From NCBI GenBank assembly GCA_963769905.1, contig CAVYNG010000002.1, forward strand, positions 558,001 through 622,000: a stretch of DNA of 64,000 bases, given 5' to 3'. The DNA comes from Bog-756 sp963769905 (GTDB taxonomy: Bacteria > Actinomycetota > Acidimicrobiia > Acidimicrobiales > RAAP-2). Each line of letters starts with the position of its first letter. Positions within the stretch are counted from its first letter, which is position 1. Of this stretch, positions 32,332 through 40,958 are shown one piece after another. A program made the position numbers and the translations under genes. The notes under the pieces were generated by a model. The model did no database searches. It was not told the DNA's origin and saw only the letters and a list, made by a program, of their open reading frames with translations.

Positions 32332-32560
32332 CTGCCACAGCCTCCTCTAGTCGCCGATGGGACTTTCTTCTCACCGGACTCCGCCGGCTCGCTCGGTGCC
32401 CGATCACTCGGGTCTTTGGGTGTTTCGTTCAGTTCGCCGGGTGGGGCATCGGTCCCCCCGGTCTGGTGAGTGGGTGCTGAATTGGAATCATCGGCGTTGC
32501 TGTGGCACTCCAAGCTCACTCATAGTGTTGACCACGACGCATAGAGTAGTCAAGCCCATT

Positions 32561-35500
32561 TCACCGGAAATCTCGGGAAGAGGGCACCGGGCCCAGCTCG
32601 AGCGGCTCGAATCGCTCCGCCACCAGGGTGATCGAACCTTCCGAACGCTCGATCCGGCCGCGGACCAAAAGGGCGGGGCGGGTGCGGGCCACCGCCTTCC
32701 ATCGGACCCAGGCGCCCCGGGAGCAGACCACGTTGACCATCCCGGTCTCGTCCTCGAGGTTCAAGAAGACCGCCCCCCGGGCACTCTCGGGTTGCTGGCG
32801 GTGGGTGACCACCCCGCCCACGGTGATCCGCTCACCGGCCGGCCTCGACCGGAGCGACGCGGCGGGGAGGACACCCCGGCGGCGGAGCCGGTCGCGGGCC
32901 AGTTCCATGGCGGTGGTGTCGGGCGCCATCCCGAGGGACCAGAGGTCGTCGGCCACCCCTTCCCACCGTGAGGGGGCCGGCAAGGCCGGCGGGTCCGACC
33001 CGGTGACCACACCGGGAAGCCGATCGGGCGTGGCCTGGGAGGCAGCGCCCGCACCCCAGACGAGGGCGCGCCGGTTCGGAACGGCGCGCCGTCGGTCCTC
33101 GGGGGCCAGCTCGTCGAGGGCGCCGGCGGTCGCCAACGCCTCGAGCTGGGCGCGGGTGACCCCGGCGCGGCGCACCAACTCTTCCATCGCCGACCAGGGT
33201 TGCCCCTCGGCGATGTGCTGCGCAGTCTCCTCCCCGATGCCGCGCACCGAGGAGAGCCCGAGCCGGACGGCGGGCCGTTCCCGCCCGCTCCTCCCGGGTT
33301 CCTCCTCCTCGAGCCCGGCGTCGGCCCCGCCCGCGTTGACGTCGGGCCGGCGGACGACCACACCGTGACGCTTGGCGTCGGCGACGAGACTCTGCGGCGA
33401 CCAGAACCCCATCGGCTGTGCATTGAGCAGACCGGCGGTGAACGCGGCGGGATAGTGGACCTTGCACCAGGCGGTGGCGTACACGAGATGGGCGAAGGCC
33501 ACAGAGTGACTCTCGGGGAAGCCGAAGTTGGCGAACGCGGCCAGTGCCGCGTAGACCTGCTCGGACACCTCCGCCGAGACCGCGCGAGCCGCCATCCCCG
33601 CGAAGAGCCGATCGCGGAGACGGGCCATCCGTTCGCCCGACCGCTTGGCGCTCATCGCCTGGCGGAGCTCGTCGGCTTCGGTCGGGGTGAACCCGGCCAC
33701 GTCGATGGCGATCTGCATGAGCTGTTCCTGGAAGAGTGGCACCCCGAGCGTCCGCTCGAGCGCGGGCTCGAGCAGCGGATGGAGGTAGGAGACCGGCTCG
33801 GTCCCGTTGCGGCGCCGGATGTAGGGGTGGACGGCGTTCCCCTGGATGGGACCCGGGCGGATGAGGGCGACCTCGATCGCGAGGTCGTAGAAGCAGCGCG
33901 GTTTGACCCGGGGGAGGGTGTTCATCTGCGCGCGCGACTCCACCTGGAACACGCCGACGGTGTCCGCGCGGCAGAGCAGGTCGTAGACCTCGGGTTCCTG
34001 ATCGAGGCGGGCCAGGTCGATCCCGACGTCGTGGAACTCGCGCACCAGGTCGACCATGTGGTGGAGCGCGGTCAGCATGCCGAGACCGAGCAGATCGAAT
34101 TTGACCAGCCCGATTGCCGCGCAGTCGTCCTTGTCCCACTGGAGCACGCTCCGGCCTGGCATCCGGCCCCATTCGACCGGGCAGACCTCGACCACCGGCC
34201 GGTCGCAGATGACCATCCCGCCCGAGTGGATCCCGAGGTGGCGCGGGAAGTCGATCACCTCGGCGGCGAGACCGGCGAGCAGGGGAGGAAGGTCTCCCCG
34301 CGCACCGAGCGGCTCCCCCCGATCGACCGACTTCGACCACGCGTCGACCTCCTCGAGATCGTGCCCGAGCGCCTTGCCGAGGTCGCGCAGCGCCGAGCGC
34401 GACCGGTAGGTGATGACGTTCGCCACCTGGGCGGCGTGCAGGCGGCCGTAGCGCTCGTAGACGTACTGGATGACCTCCTCGCGCCGGCCCGACTCGATGT
34501 CCACGTCGATGTCCGGCGGCCCGTCGCGCGGGGGAGAGGAAGCGTTCGAACAACAGGCCGAGCGAGACCGCGTCGACGTTGGTGATGCCGAGGGCGTAGC
34601 AGACCGCGGACGTGGCGGCCGAGCCTCGGCCCTGGCAGAGGATGTCCGCCCTCCGGCAAAAGGACACGATGTCCCAGACGGTGAGGAAGTAGCCCGCGAA
34701 CCCGAGTTCTCCGATGATCCCGAGCTCGTGGTCGAGCTGGACCCACGCCCCTGGCACCCGCTCGGCGTCGCGCGGCCCGTAACGGTCGGTCGCGCCGCGC
34801 CCGGCGAGCTCGACCAGAAAGCTCTGCTCGGTGTGGCCGTCGGGGACCGGGAAGTCCGGGAGGCGCGGCGCGACCAGACGCAGGTCGAACGCGCATGCGT
34901 CGGCGATCGCTCCCGCCGTGTCGACCACCCCGGGCCACCGGGCGAACCGGCGCCGCTGCTCGGCCTCCCCACGGAGGCAGGCGGTGCCCGACGGGGGGAG
35001 CCACCCCTCGAGCTCCTCGAGCGGCCGTCGGGCGCGGACCGCGGCGAGGGCGGTGGCGAGCGGGAATCGGCCGGGCGTGGCGTAGTGCACGTTGTTGGTC
35101 GCCACCGGCGCGACCCCGCGCTCGACGGCGAGCACGGCCAGGGCGTCGTTACGGGTCGCGTCGATCGGATCCCCGTGGTCCCACAGTTCGACCGCGAGGC
35201 GCTCGCGTCCGAAACGGTCGATCAACTGGTCGAGCGCGCGGGCCGCGGCGGCCGGGCCGCCGGTGGTGAACGCGGCGGCGAGTGCCCCCTTGCGACACCC
35301 GGTGAGGACCTGCCAGTGGCCATCGTGCCGGTCCGTCAGCTCGTCGAGGGTGACGACCGGTTTGCCCTTCTCGCCACCGGCCAAGTGGGCCGCCGCGAGG
35401 ACCTGGCTCAAGCGCGCGTACCCCTCGGGATCCCGGGCGAGCACCACGAGATGGGTGCCGTCCGGGTCGGGCATGCCGGTGCGCGCGTGCGGCGCGGCGC

Positions 35501-35717
35501 CGGCGCCGGTGACGGTGAGCTCGGCGCCGAACACGGTGGGGAGGCCGAAGGCCCGGGCTGCCTCCGCGAAGCGGACCACGCCGTAGAGACCGTTGTGATC
35601 GGTCAGGGCGAGCGCGGACAGACCGAGACGGACTGCCTCCGCGGCCAGCTCCTCGGGATGGCTCGCGCCGTCGAGGAAGGAGAAGTTGGAGTGTGCGTGG
35701 AGCTCGGCGTAGGACAT
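32561..35717 (-). pseudogene. dnaE2: Error-prone DNA polymerase DnaE2 (ImuC), frame broken
   Basis: Two overlapping frames together encode a full DnaE2 of about 1050 residues. The N-terminal frame (from 35717) carries the PHP domain (ELHAHSNFSFLDGASHPEEL) and the start of the polymerase (GRGSAATSAVCYALGITNVDAVSLGLLFERFLSP). The second frame continues PPDIDVDIESGRREEVIQYV through the fingers, tandem HhH and OB fold to 32561. The switch is at about 34525-34535, in a (CG)3 run next to five G. Adding one CG or removing one G restores SPxRDGPPDID or a one-residue-shorter version. It is either a real mutation or a sequencing error. It is the last gene of the SOS mutasome operon. Confidence 0.85.
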
Positions 35718-35727
35718 CGCCGGGACC

Positions 35728-36837
35728 TCATCCGTAGGTCGCTTCGACCCACCAGCGGCCTCGTTCGACGAGCAGCAGGTAGGCGGCCATGCAACCAGGG
35801 CCGGCGGCGGTGACCGCCTGTAATCGCGCGCTCCGGCGACGGGACCGCGACCACCACCGTTCCTCCGAGGGCCACGGGCCGGCCCACGCGGTCACCGTCG
35901 TCCACGGGCCCCCCTCCACCGAGAGACGTGCGGGGGTCGCGCTGAGGAGACCGCGAGCCGAAACCGCGACCGGCTTCCCACCCCCGCCGGCGAGTTCGGC
36001 GGGGAGCGGGGAGGGATGGACGACCGCCGGCGCCGGTGGGGGGATCCGCCCGGGCCACGGGGCGGCGACGTCGATGCCCTCGCGACGCGCGTCCGCGTTC
36101 CAGGTGACGAAGCGGGCCTGTTGGGCCGGTCCCCGCCCACCCTGGAGACGCGCGCGGACGACGCCCTCGGCACCGAGGAGCTCCTGCACCGCGACGAGCG
36201 ATCGCGCCGCCCGGGCCTCCGCGTCGCTCGCCCCACCCCAGAAGCCGGTCGCGGTCGCGGTCGCGGTCACGCCCTCGTCCGGCTCCGATCCGTTGCGCCG
36301 CCCCGGAGTCGGCCGGCGCAGTCCGGCCAGCTCGCCGCTTCGCCCGCGGGCCAACTGGTGGCACCAGACGCCGTCGGCCCCGAAGCGGCCGAGGACGTGG
36401 GATTCGGGCAATTCGGCGAAGTCTCCGAGGGTGCGGATACCGAGACGGGCCAGCAGCTCGGCCAGCTCGGGGTTGCCGAGGACCTCCACCGCGAACGGGG
36501 CGAGAAACCGAGGGGTCCCTCCGGGTGGGACGACCCGGCCGTCGCGCGCGGCGAGGACGGCGGCGAACAACCCGTCGGCCACGCCCACCTCGACGGGGGT
36601 GATCGGCGAGGCCGCGGCGGCGATCGAGCGGATCAGCGCGCGCTCGCCGCCGAAGTAGCGGGCGGGGCCCCGGGCCGGGAGGGAGCAGATGCCCGGCCGC
36701 ACCGCGGTGACCCACGGGCAGTACGCCTCCACCGCGCCGATCACCTCGGCGAACGACCGGAGGGCCTCGCCGCCCTCGTCCACCTCGAGCAGGTCGGGAC
36801 AGCTCACGACCAGCAGGCGTTCCACCTCAGTGACCAC
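35728..36837 (-). CDS. imuB: ImuB-like Y-family polymerase homologue
   Basis: A 369-residue protein with GTG start, overlapping imuA' by 11 bases and ending 10 bases before dnaE2. PWVTAVRPGICSLPARGPARYFGGERALIRSIAAAA and LARLGIRTLGDFAELPESHVLGRFG match the palm/fingers and HhH part of ImuB. Usual ImuB proteins are around 500 residues. Here about the first 60-80 residues of the palm appear to be missing after VERLLVVSCPDL. ImuB is catalytically inactive in known systems and bridges DnaE2 to the clamp, so the shortening may still allow function. Confidence 0.78.
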   Translation of the reverse strand: MVTEVERLLVVSCPDLLEVDEGGEALRSFAEVIGAVEAYCPWVTAVRPGICSLPARGPARYFGGERALIRSIAAAASPITPVEVGVADGLFAAVLAARDGRVVPPGGTPRFLAPFAVEVLGNPELAELLARLGIRTLGDFAELPESHVLGRFGADGVWCHQLARGRSGELAGLRRPTPGRRNGSEPDEGVTATATATGFWGGASDAEARAARSLVAVQELLGAEGVVRARLQGGRGPAQQARFVTWNADARREGIDVAAPWPGRIPPPAPAVVHPSPLPAELAGGGGKPVAVSARGLLSATPARLSVEGGPWTTVTAWAGPWPSEERWWSRSRRRSARLQAVTAAGPGCMAAYLLLVERGRWWVEATYG

Positions 36838-37557
36838 CCGTCCCGCCGGCTTCCACCGTCCCGGCCGCCGAGGGGAGCCACAGGTGGGCGGACCGCGGGC
36901 GTGCCGCCGGCCCCCTTCCCGTCGTGGTCACCCTCATCTGGCGTCCCCGCAGGTACCCCTCGCCCGCGCCGACCCCGTCCCAGCGCACCCCGGCCACCTC
37001 GAGCCGTACGTCGGGGTGCTCGGGCCACCCGCCCCGCCCCGGCGCGACCAAGAGAACGGCCCGGCGCTCTCTCACCTTCGCACCCAACCGGCGGGCCATG
37101 GCCGGGCGCGGGGGAAGGGCGGACAGAGCAGGACCAGGTCGACTCCTTCGAGGAGCGTCGCGGTGACCTCGGCCCAGGCCGGCCCCGGACGGGGGACCAC
37201 CGCCGAGCGATCGAGGTCGACACCGAGGTCGTGGGCGGCGACGGCGCCGAGGCCGGTCACTCCGACCAGCGCGCACCACGACCCCGCCGCCGACGCGGCG
37301 GCGAGCAGGGCCAGCGCCAGGCTGATGCTCCCGGCACTCTCCGGGTCACCTCCGGGTACGCCGGTCACGACGAGGGTGCTCCCCCGTCGCAGACCACCAT
37401 CGGGCAGGAGGCCGGCGAGGGATGCCACCACCGGAAGGAGGCGGCTCCGGCTGGAGGAGACCGGGCGCACCCGCTCGGCCAGGAGAGCCAACGAGCCCGG
37501 GTCCGGCCGGGCGACTCGGGCGGACCCGTTCCGTCGGTCGACCCGGGAAGCGAACAT
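36827..37557 (-). pseudogene. imuA: ImuA' (RecA/SulA-like mutasome subunit), frame broken
   Basis: The first frame (from ATG 37557) gives LLPDGGLRRGSTLVVTGVPGG and SWCALVGVTGLGAVAAHDLGVDLDRS, the RecA-like core of ImuA'. It stops prematurely soon after LVLLCPPFPRARPW. A second frame resumes with PPRPAMARRLGAKVRERRAVLLVAPGRG and runs to the end at 36827 (RSAHLWLPSA). One extra C in the five-C run near 37100 would join them. The context (five C then GCGC) is the same as at the dnaE2 break. ImuA' recruits ImuB and DnaE2 for damage tolerance. Confidence 0.75.
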
Positions 37558-37564
37558 ATGTTCG
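37551..37564 (-). promoter_or_regulatory. LexA (SOS) box over the imuA' start
   Basis: CGAACATATGTTCG is a perfect palindrome of the actinobacterial LexA consensus CGAAC-N4-GTTCG. It covers the ATG (37555-37557) and follows a TAGTGT -10 (37565-37570, reverse strand) by no bases, so LexA would block a leaderless promoter. It predicts SOS control of imuA'-imuB-dnaE2. Confidence 0.85.
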
Positions 37565-37644
37565 ACACTATCGCCCGCGGGGCGGGTCTGCTCAAGGGCC
37601 TCGCGGGCCCTCGGGGCTCACCCTGGGAAGAGGGACCCTTCGCC

Positions 37645-37650
37645 TAATAT
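37645..37650 (+). promoter_or_regulatory. -10 box of the putative micro-gene
   Basis: TAATAT is close to the consensus -10 and 15 bases before the AAGGAGGTG Shine-Dalgarno at 37665-37673. No convincing -35 is visible. It directs transcription away from the imu operon. Confidence 0.5.
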
Positions 37651-37679
37651 GGGCGCACCAGAGGAAGGAGGTGGTCCAA

Positions 37680-37724
37680 CTGAGTAGTCAACGATTCGGG
37701 ACCCTGGAGGTGGCTGGCCGCTAA
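37680..37724 (+). CDS. Putative 14-residue micropeptide with extended Shine-Dalgarno
   Basis: AAGGAGGTGGTCC (37665-37677) is complementary over 13 positions, with one G-U pair, to the 3' end of 16S rRNA as known in bacteria (GGATCACCTCCTT). Eight bases after the GGAGG core a CTG opens a frame reading LSSQRFGTLEVAGR before TAA. No ATG/GTG/TTG start suits the site, so CTG initiation, or a non-coding role such as ribosome titration, must be considered. A TAATAT -10 lies upstream and a 10-bp hairpin downstream. No product known to me. Confidence 0.4.
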   Translation: MSSQRFGTLEVAGR

Positions 37725-37842
37725 GGCGGCTCGCTGAACCACCTGGCGAATCCCAGCCAGACACCCGCCGAGCGACCCAGCCGGACTTTGGTCCCATCCG
37801 GCGCGGCACGGAACCTCGGTGAAAACACTCAGCACTTCGTAT

Positions 37843-37874
37843 CTGCAGGGCGTCTGTTCGCAGGCGCCCTGCAG
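37843..37874 (+). terminator. 10-bp hairpin downstream of the micro-gene
   Basis: CTGCAGGGCG (37843-37852) pairs perfectly with CGCCCTGCAG (37865-37874) around a 12-base loop. Five T follow at 37889-37893, 14 bases after the stem, so it is not a classical intrinsic terminator but could stop or stabilise the transcript. The rest of 37571-38035 has no other supported gene. Confidence 0.45.
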
Positions 37875-38035
37875 CATGTTCGGGCTCCTTTTTCGTACGG
37901 TTTTTATACGGTTTCTCCTCTCCCCGGTCGAGACGGTCAGACCGGGTCGACTCGGATGTGGGAGTCGACGACGGTGACACCGCATCCGCCGACGAGCTGG
38001 TCACCGCTGCCGCGGCACCCTGCAGACCCGCGCGG

Positions 38036-38596
38036 TCACACGCCCTCCCAGAGCCCGACCGGCGCGCCGCCGACCCGGTAGTGACCAGGCTGGCGCTCGC
38101 CGCCGGCCGCCCGCTCGATGCGCTGTTGCATCCCCGCACTCAGCGCGCCCGCCTTGATCATCTCGAAGTAGGTCGCAGTGGCGTTGCCGACGTCGAAGAA
38201 GTCGCGCTGCCAACTCCACTTGAAGTCACCCGCGTAGCGGAACCAGCTGCCGCCGAGCCCGGCGATCTCGTAGTGGCCGCCGTCGGGTCTCGTCGCGTCC
38301 GCGATCTGGCGCCACAGGCCGAGGATCTCTCCCTGCACGTCGTCGATGAGCACACGCTGGTACGGGTAGGTCCACCCTCCGAGGCCCACCATCTCGGTGC
38401 CGAGGGCGTACTCGCGGATCTCGTCGCGCCCGACGGCCATGAACTCGTCGTTCGGGCCGACGTTCCACCCGTAGGTGGCGTCCTCGGTGTACATGTCGGC
38501 CATCGGCTTCCAGTCGAGGTTCTCCTCGCAGCGCCGGTTGATCTCGAGCCAGCGACTCATCATCTCCTCGAGCTCGCTACGTGGGAACGACGGCAT
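38036..38596 (-). CDS. NTF2/SnoaL-like protein of the cyp51 operon
   Basis: A 186-residue alpha+beta-barrel protein. LEEMMSRWLEINRRCEENLDWKPMADMYTEDATYGWNVGPNDEFMAVGRDEIREYALG is the SnoaL-like N-terminal helix and cavity pattern. The M. tuberculosis cyp51 region also contains an NTF2-fold protein (Rv0760c), so a role in steroid- or lipid-like substrate binding or isomerisation is plausible. It is the last gene of the operon, 3 bases after the ferredoxin stop. Confidence 0.78.
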   Translation of the reverse strand: MPSFPRSELEEMMSRWLEINRRCEENLDWKPMADMYTEDATYGWNVGPNDEFMAVGRDEIREYALGTEMVGLGGWTYPYQRVLIDDVQGEILGLWRQIADATRPDGGHYEIAGLGGSWFRYAGDFKWSWQRDFFDVGNATATYFEMIKAGALSAGMQQRIERAAGGERQPGHYRVGGAPVGLWEGV

Positions 38597-38599
38597 GGA

Positions 38600-38797
38600 T
38601 CAATCCTCCTCGATGATGCGCAGTGCGGACGTCGGACAGTAGCGGACCGCGGTCTCGACCTCGACCCTCAAGCTCTCGTCCGGATGGCCCTCGAGAATGG
38701 TCACCTGATCGCTCTTGGCGAGCTCGAACACCGACGGCGCCTCCGACTCGCAGACGCCGTGACCCTGGCAGAGGTCGAGGTCCACGCGGACCTCCAT
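38600..38797 (-). CDS. 3Fe-4S ferredoxin for the P450s
   Basis: A 65-residue protein. C10 and C16 (CQGHGVC) and C54 in YCPTSAL give the CX5C...CP pattern of P450-type [3Fe-4S] ferredoxins. It would carry electrons to the adjacent CYP51. The ATG overlaps the CYP51 stop by one base (TGATG), so the two are coupled. The M. tuberculosis counterpart is Rv0763c. Confidence 0.9.
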   Translation of the reverse strand: MEVRVDLDLCQGHGVCESEAPSVFELAKSDQVTILEGHPDESLRVEVETAVRYCPTSALRIIEED

Positions 38798-40179
38798 CAG
38801 CGCGCGCTCTCGTCGGCCGGCCGGCGGCGGCGATAACGGACCGCAACCGGCTGGCGTAGCTGGATGACCATTTTCGACAAGTCGGGCTGGTAGCTCTCGG
38901 GTGCCTGTGCCAGCTCGAACTCCCAGTCGAGGAGGAGCACCGAGAAGATGGCCTTCAGCTGCATGAGCGCGAAAGCGGCCCCGACGCAGCGGTGGCGCCC
39001 GGCCCCGAAGGGGATCCAGGTCCAGGGGTTCTCCTTCTCCTCGTCGCGGGGCGAGATGTAGCGCGTCGCGTCGAAGCGCTCGGGTGCCTCGAAGTCCTCG
39101 GCGATCCGATTGGAGACCCACGGCGAGGCACCGACCATCTGGCCCGCGTGGATCGTGTACTCGCGAAAGTCGAGGTCCTTCTTGGCGACCCGCAGCAACA
39201 GGATGAGCGGAGGGTGCAGCCGCAGGGTCTCCTTGAGGGAAGCCTCGAGCCAGGGCATCTCGCGCAGGGCCTGGTAGCTGACCTCGGCGCCGTCCGCATA
39301 GAGCCGGTCCAGTTCGTCGACCACCCGGCGGAGCTCGTCGGGATGCTTGAGCAGTTCGATGACCATCCACGACGCGGTGGTCGAGGTGGTGTGGTGACCG
39401 GCGAACATCATCGAGATGAAGATCCCGGTGACCTGGTCCGCGCTGAACCGGGGTGTGCCGTCCTCCTCGCGGATCGAGAGGAGCACGTCGAGGAGGTCGC
39501 GCTCGTCGTCGGGCGGCGGCTCCTTCGCCAACCGGCCGTCCATGATCCCCTGCACCAGACGCACCAGCTCGGCCCGCGACTGGTCCCGGCGGCGGAAGCT
39601 CTCGATGGGCGCGTAGGGGTCCACGTAGGCCACCGCGTCGGTCCCGCGCTCGAGGTCGTGGTAGAGGTCGGCGAAGCGGTGGTCGAGCTCGTCGCGGAAG
39701 CGCTTTCCGATGAGGCACGAGGACGAGGTGTAGATGGTCAGCTCGGCGAAGAAGTCCAGGAGGTCGATCTCCCCCTCGTCGTCCCAGTGCGACACCATCT
39801 GGTCGACCTCGGCGGCGATGGTCGCGGCGTGGCCGCGCATGAACTTGTCGCGCAGCGCCTGGTTGTGGAGCATCTCGCGACGGCGTTCCGGGGGAGCGTC
39901 GAACACCACGCCCTCGCCGAAGACCGGTGTCATGAACGGGTAGGCCTCCGCCTGGTCGAGCTCCTCCTCGGGCGCGCGGAAGAAGAGCTCGTTCGCCTCG
40001 GCCCCGCTCAGCAGCACGACGTCCCGGTCGGCAAGCCGGAAGACGCCGATGTCGCCGCATTCGGCGCGTACCCGCTCGAGCAGCGCGATGGGGTCGGTGC
40101 GGAGCTCGTCGAGGTGACCCTCGGGGGCAGCGCCTCCCGAGACCCGCGGCGGCTCTCGGAGCTCGACTGTCGTGGTCAT
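38797..40179 (-). CDS. cyp51: Cytochrome P450 of the CYP51 (sterol 14-alpha-demethylase) family
   Basis: A 460-residue P450 starting MTTTVELREPP. The I-helix MMFAGHHTTSTTASW has the two His and the Thr typical of CYP51. ETLRLHPPLILLLRVAK is the ExxR K-helix, and FGAGRHRCVG is the heme loop with its Cys. The overall resemblance to M. tuberculosis CYP51 is strong through the C-terminal half. The natural bacterial substrate is not settled; a sterol or triterpene is the family inference. It overlaps the SDR gene by ATGA. Confidence 0.92.
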   Translation of the reverse strand: MTTTVELREPPRVSGGAAPEGHLDELRTDPIALLERVRAECGDIGVFRLADRDVVLLSGAEANELFFRAPEEELDQAEAYPFMTPVFGEGVVFDAPPERRREMLHNQALRDKFMRGHAATIAAEVDQMVSHWDDEGEIDLLDFFAELTIYTSSSCLIGKRFRDELDHRFADLYHDLERGTDAVAYVDPYAPIESFRRRDQSRAELVRLVQGIMDGRLAKEPPPDDERDLLDVLLSIREEDGTPRFSADQVTGIFISMMFAGHHTTSTTASWMVIELLKHPDELRRVVDELDRLYADGAEVSYQALREMPWLEASLKETLRLHPPLILLLRVAKKDLDFREYTIHAGQMVGASPWVSNRIAEDFEAPERFDATRYISPRDEEKENPWTWIPFGAGRHRCVGAAFALMQLKAIFSVLLLDWEFELAQAPESYQPDLSKMVIQLRQPVAVRYRRRRPADESAR

Positions 40180-40958
40180 CGTTCCTCCTCGATCGGTGCT
40201 TCCGGTTGGAGCTCGATGGTGCTGACGTAGATGCCCCGCGGCATGTCGACGGAGGCGAGGACTGCGCGGGCGACACCGGCCGGCGGCATGAAGCTGGCAT
40301 GCCGGGCGAGGCCCCATCGTTCCCACTCCTTGAGGATCGCCGCGGTCCTGTCGGGGTCCCAGTCCATGCCCATCGCGGTCTGGGTGGGTCCCGGTCGGAG
40401 CACGGTCGCCCGCACGCCGGTTCCCTCGAGCTCCATCTGGAGCGTCCGCACGTACCCCTCGAGCGCCCACTTGGAGGTCACGTAGGCGACCATCGACGGG
40501 CGGGGTCGCATCGCCACGTCGGAGGTGACGAAGACGAGGTCGCCGCGCCGGCGCTCCACCATCGCCGGGAGCAACGACCGCACCAGCCGGTGGGTGCCCT
40601 CGACGTTGACCTCGAGCACTTCGCCGAAGAGACCGTCGTCGGTGTCGAGTACCGATCCGGCCGGGTTGAGCGCGGCGTTCGAGACGAGGATCTCGACCGC
40701 GCCGAGGACCTCGACGGCCCGCTCGGCGAAGCCGGCGGGGGACTTCGGGTCGGCGAGGTCGAGGTGCAGCGCGTAGGCCTCGCCGCCCGCGGCGCGGATC
40801 GCCTCGGCGGTCTCCTCGCACTTTTCGACACGGCGCGCACCGAGGACGACCGGGTGTCCCGCCGATGCGAGCGTCTCTGCTGCGGCCTGGCCGATCCCCG
40901 AGGACGCCCCGGTGACCACCGCCGGCCGGCGCTCGGGGTGTGCCGCGAACCGGGGCAT
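40176..40958 (-). CDS. Short-chain dehydrogenase/reductase
   Basis: 260 residues. TGASSGIG binds NAD(P), SNAALNPAG follows the NNAG pattern, and YVTSK is the catalytic YxxxK. The C-terminus has PGPTQTAMG. It occupies the place of Rv0765c in the M. tuberculosis cyp51 region and probably oxidises or reduces a product of the P450s. The start overlaps the upstream P450 stop by one base (TAATG). Confidence 0.88.
   Translation of the reverse strand: MPRFAAHPERRPAVVTGASSGIGQAAAETLASAGHPVVLGARRVEKCEETAEAIRAAGGEAYALHLDLADPKSPAGFAERAVEVLGAVEILVSNAALNPAGSVLDTDDGLFGEVLEVNVEGTHRLVRSLLPAMVERRRGDLVFVTSDVAMRPRPSMVAYVTSKWALEGYVRTLQMELEGTGVRATVLRPGPTQTAMGMDWDPDRTAAILKEWERWGLARHASFMPPAGVARAVLASVDMPRGIYVSTIELQPEAPIEEER

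Noticed and set aside
34525..37110. Programmed ribosomal frameshifting in dnaE2 and imuA'
   Set aside because: The two breaks need shifts in opposite senses, no stimulatory structure stands out, and homopolymer error or mutation explains them more simply.
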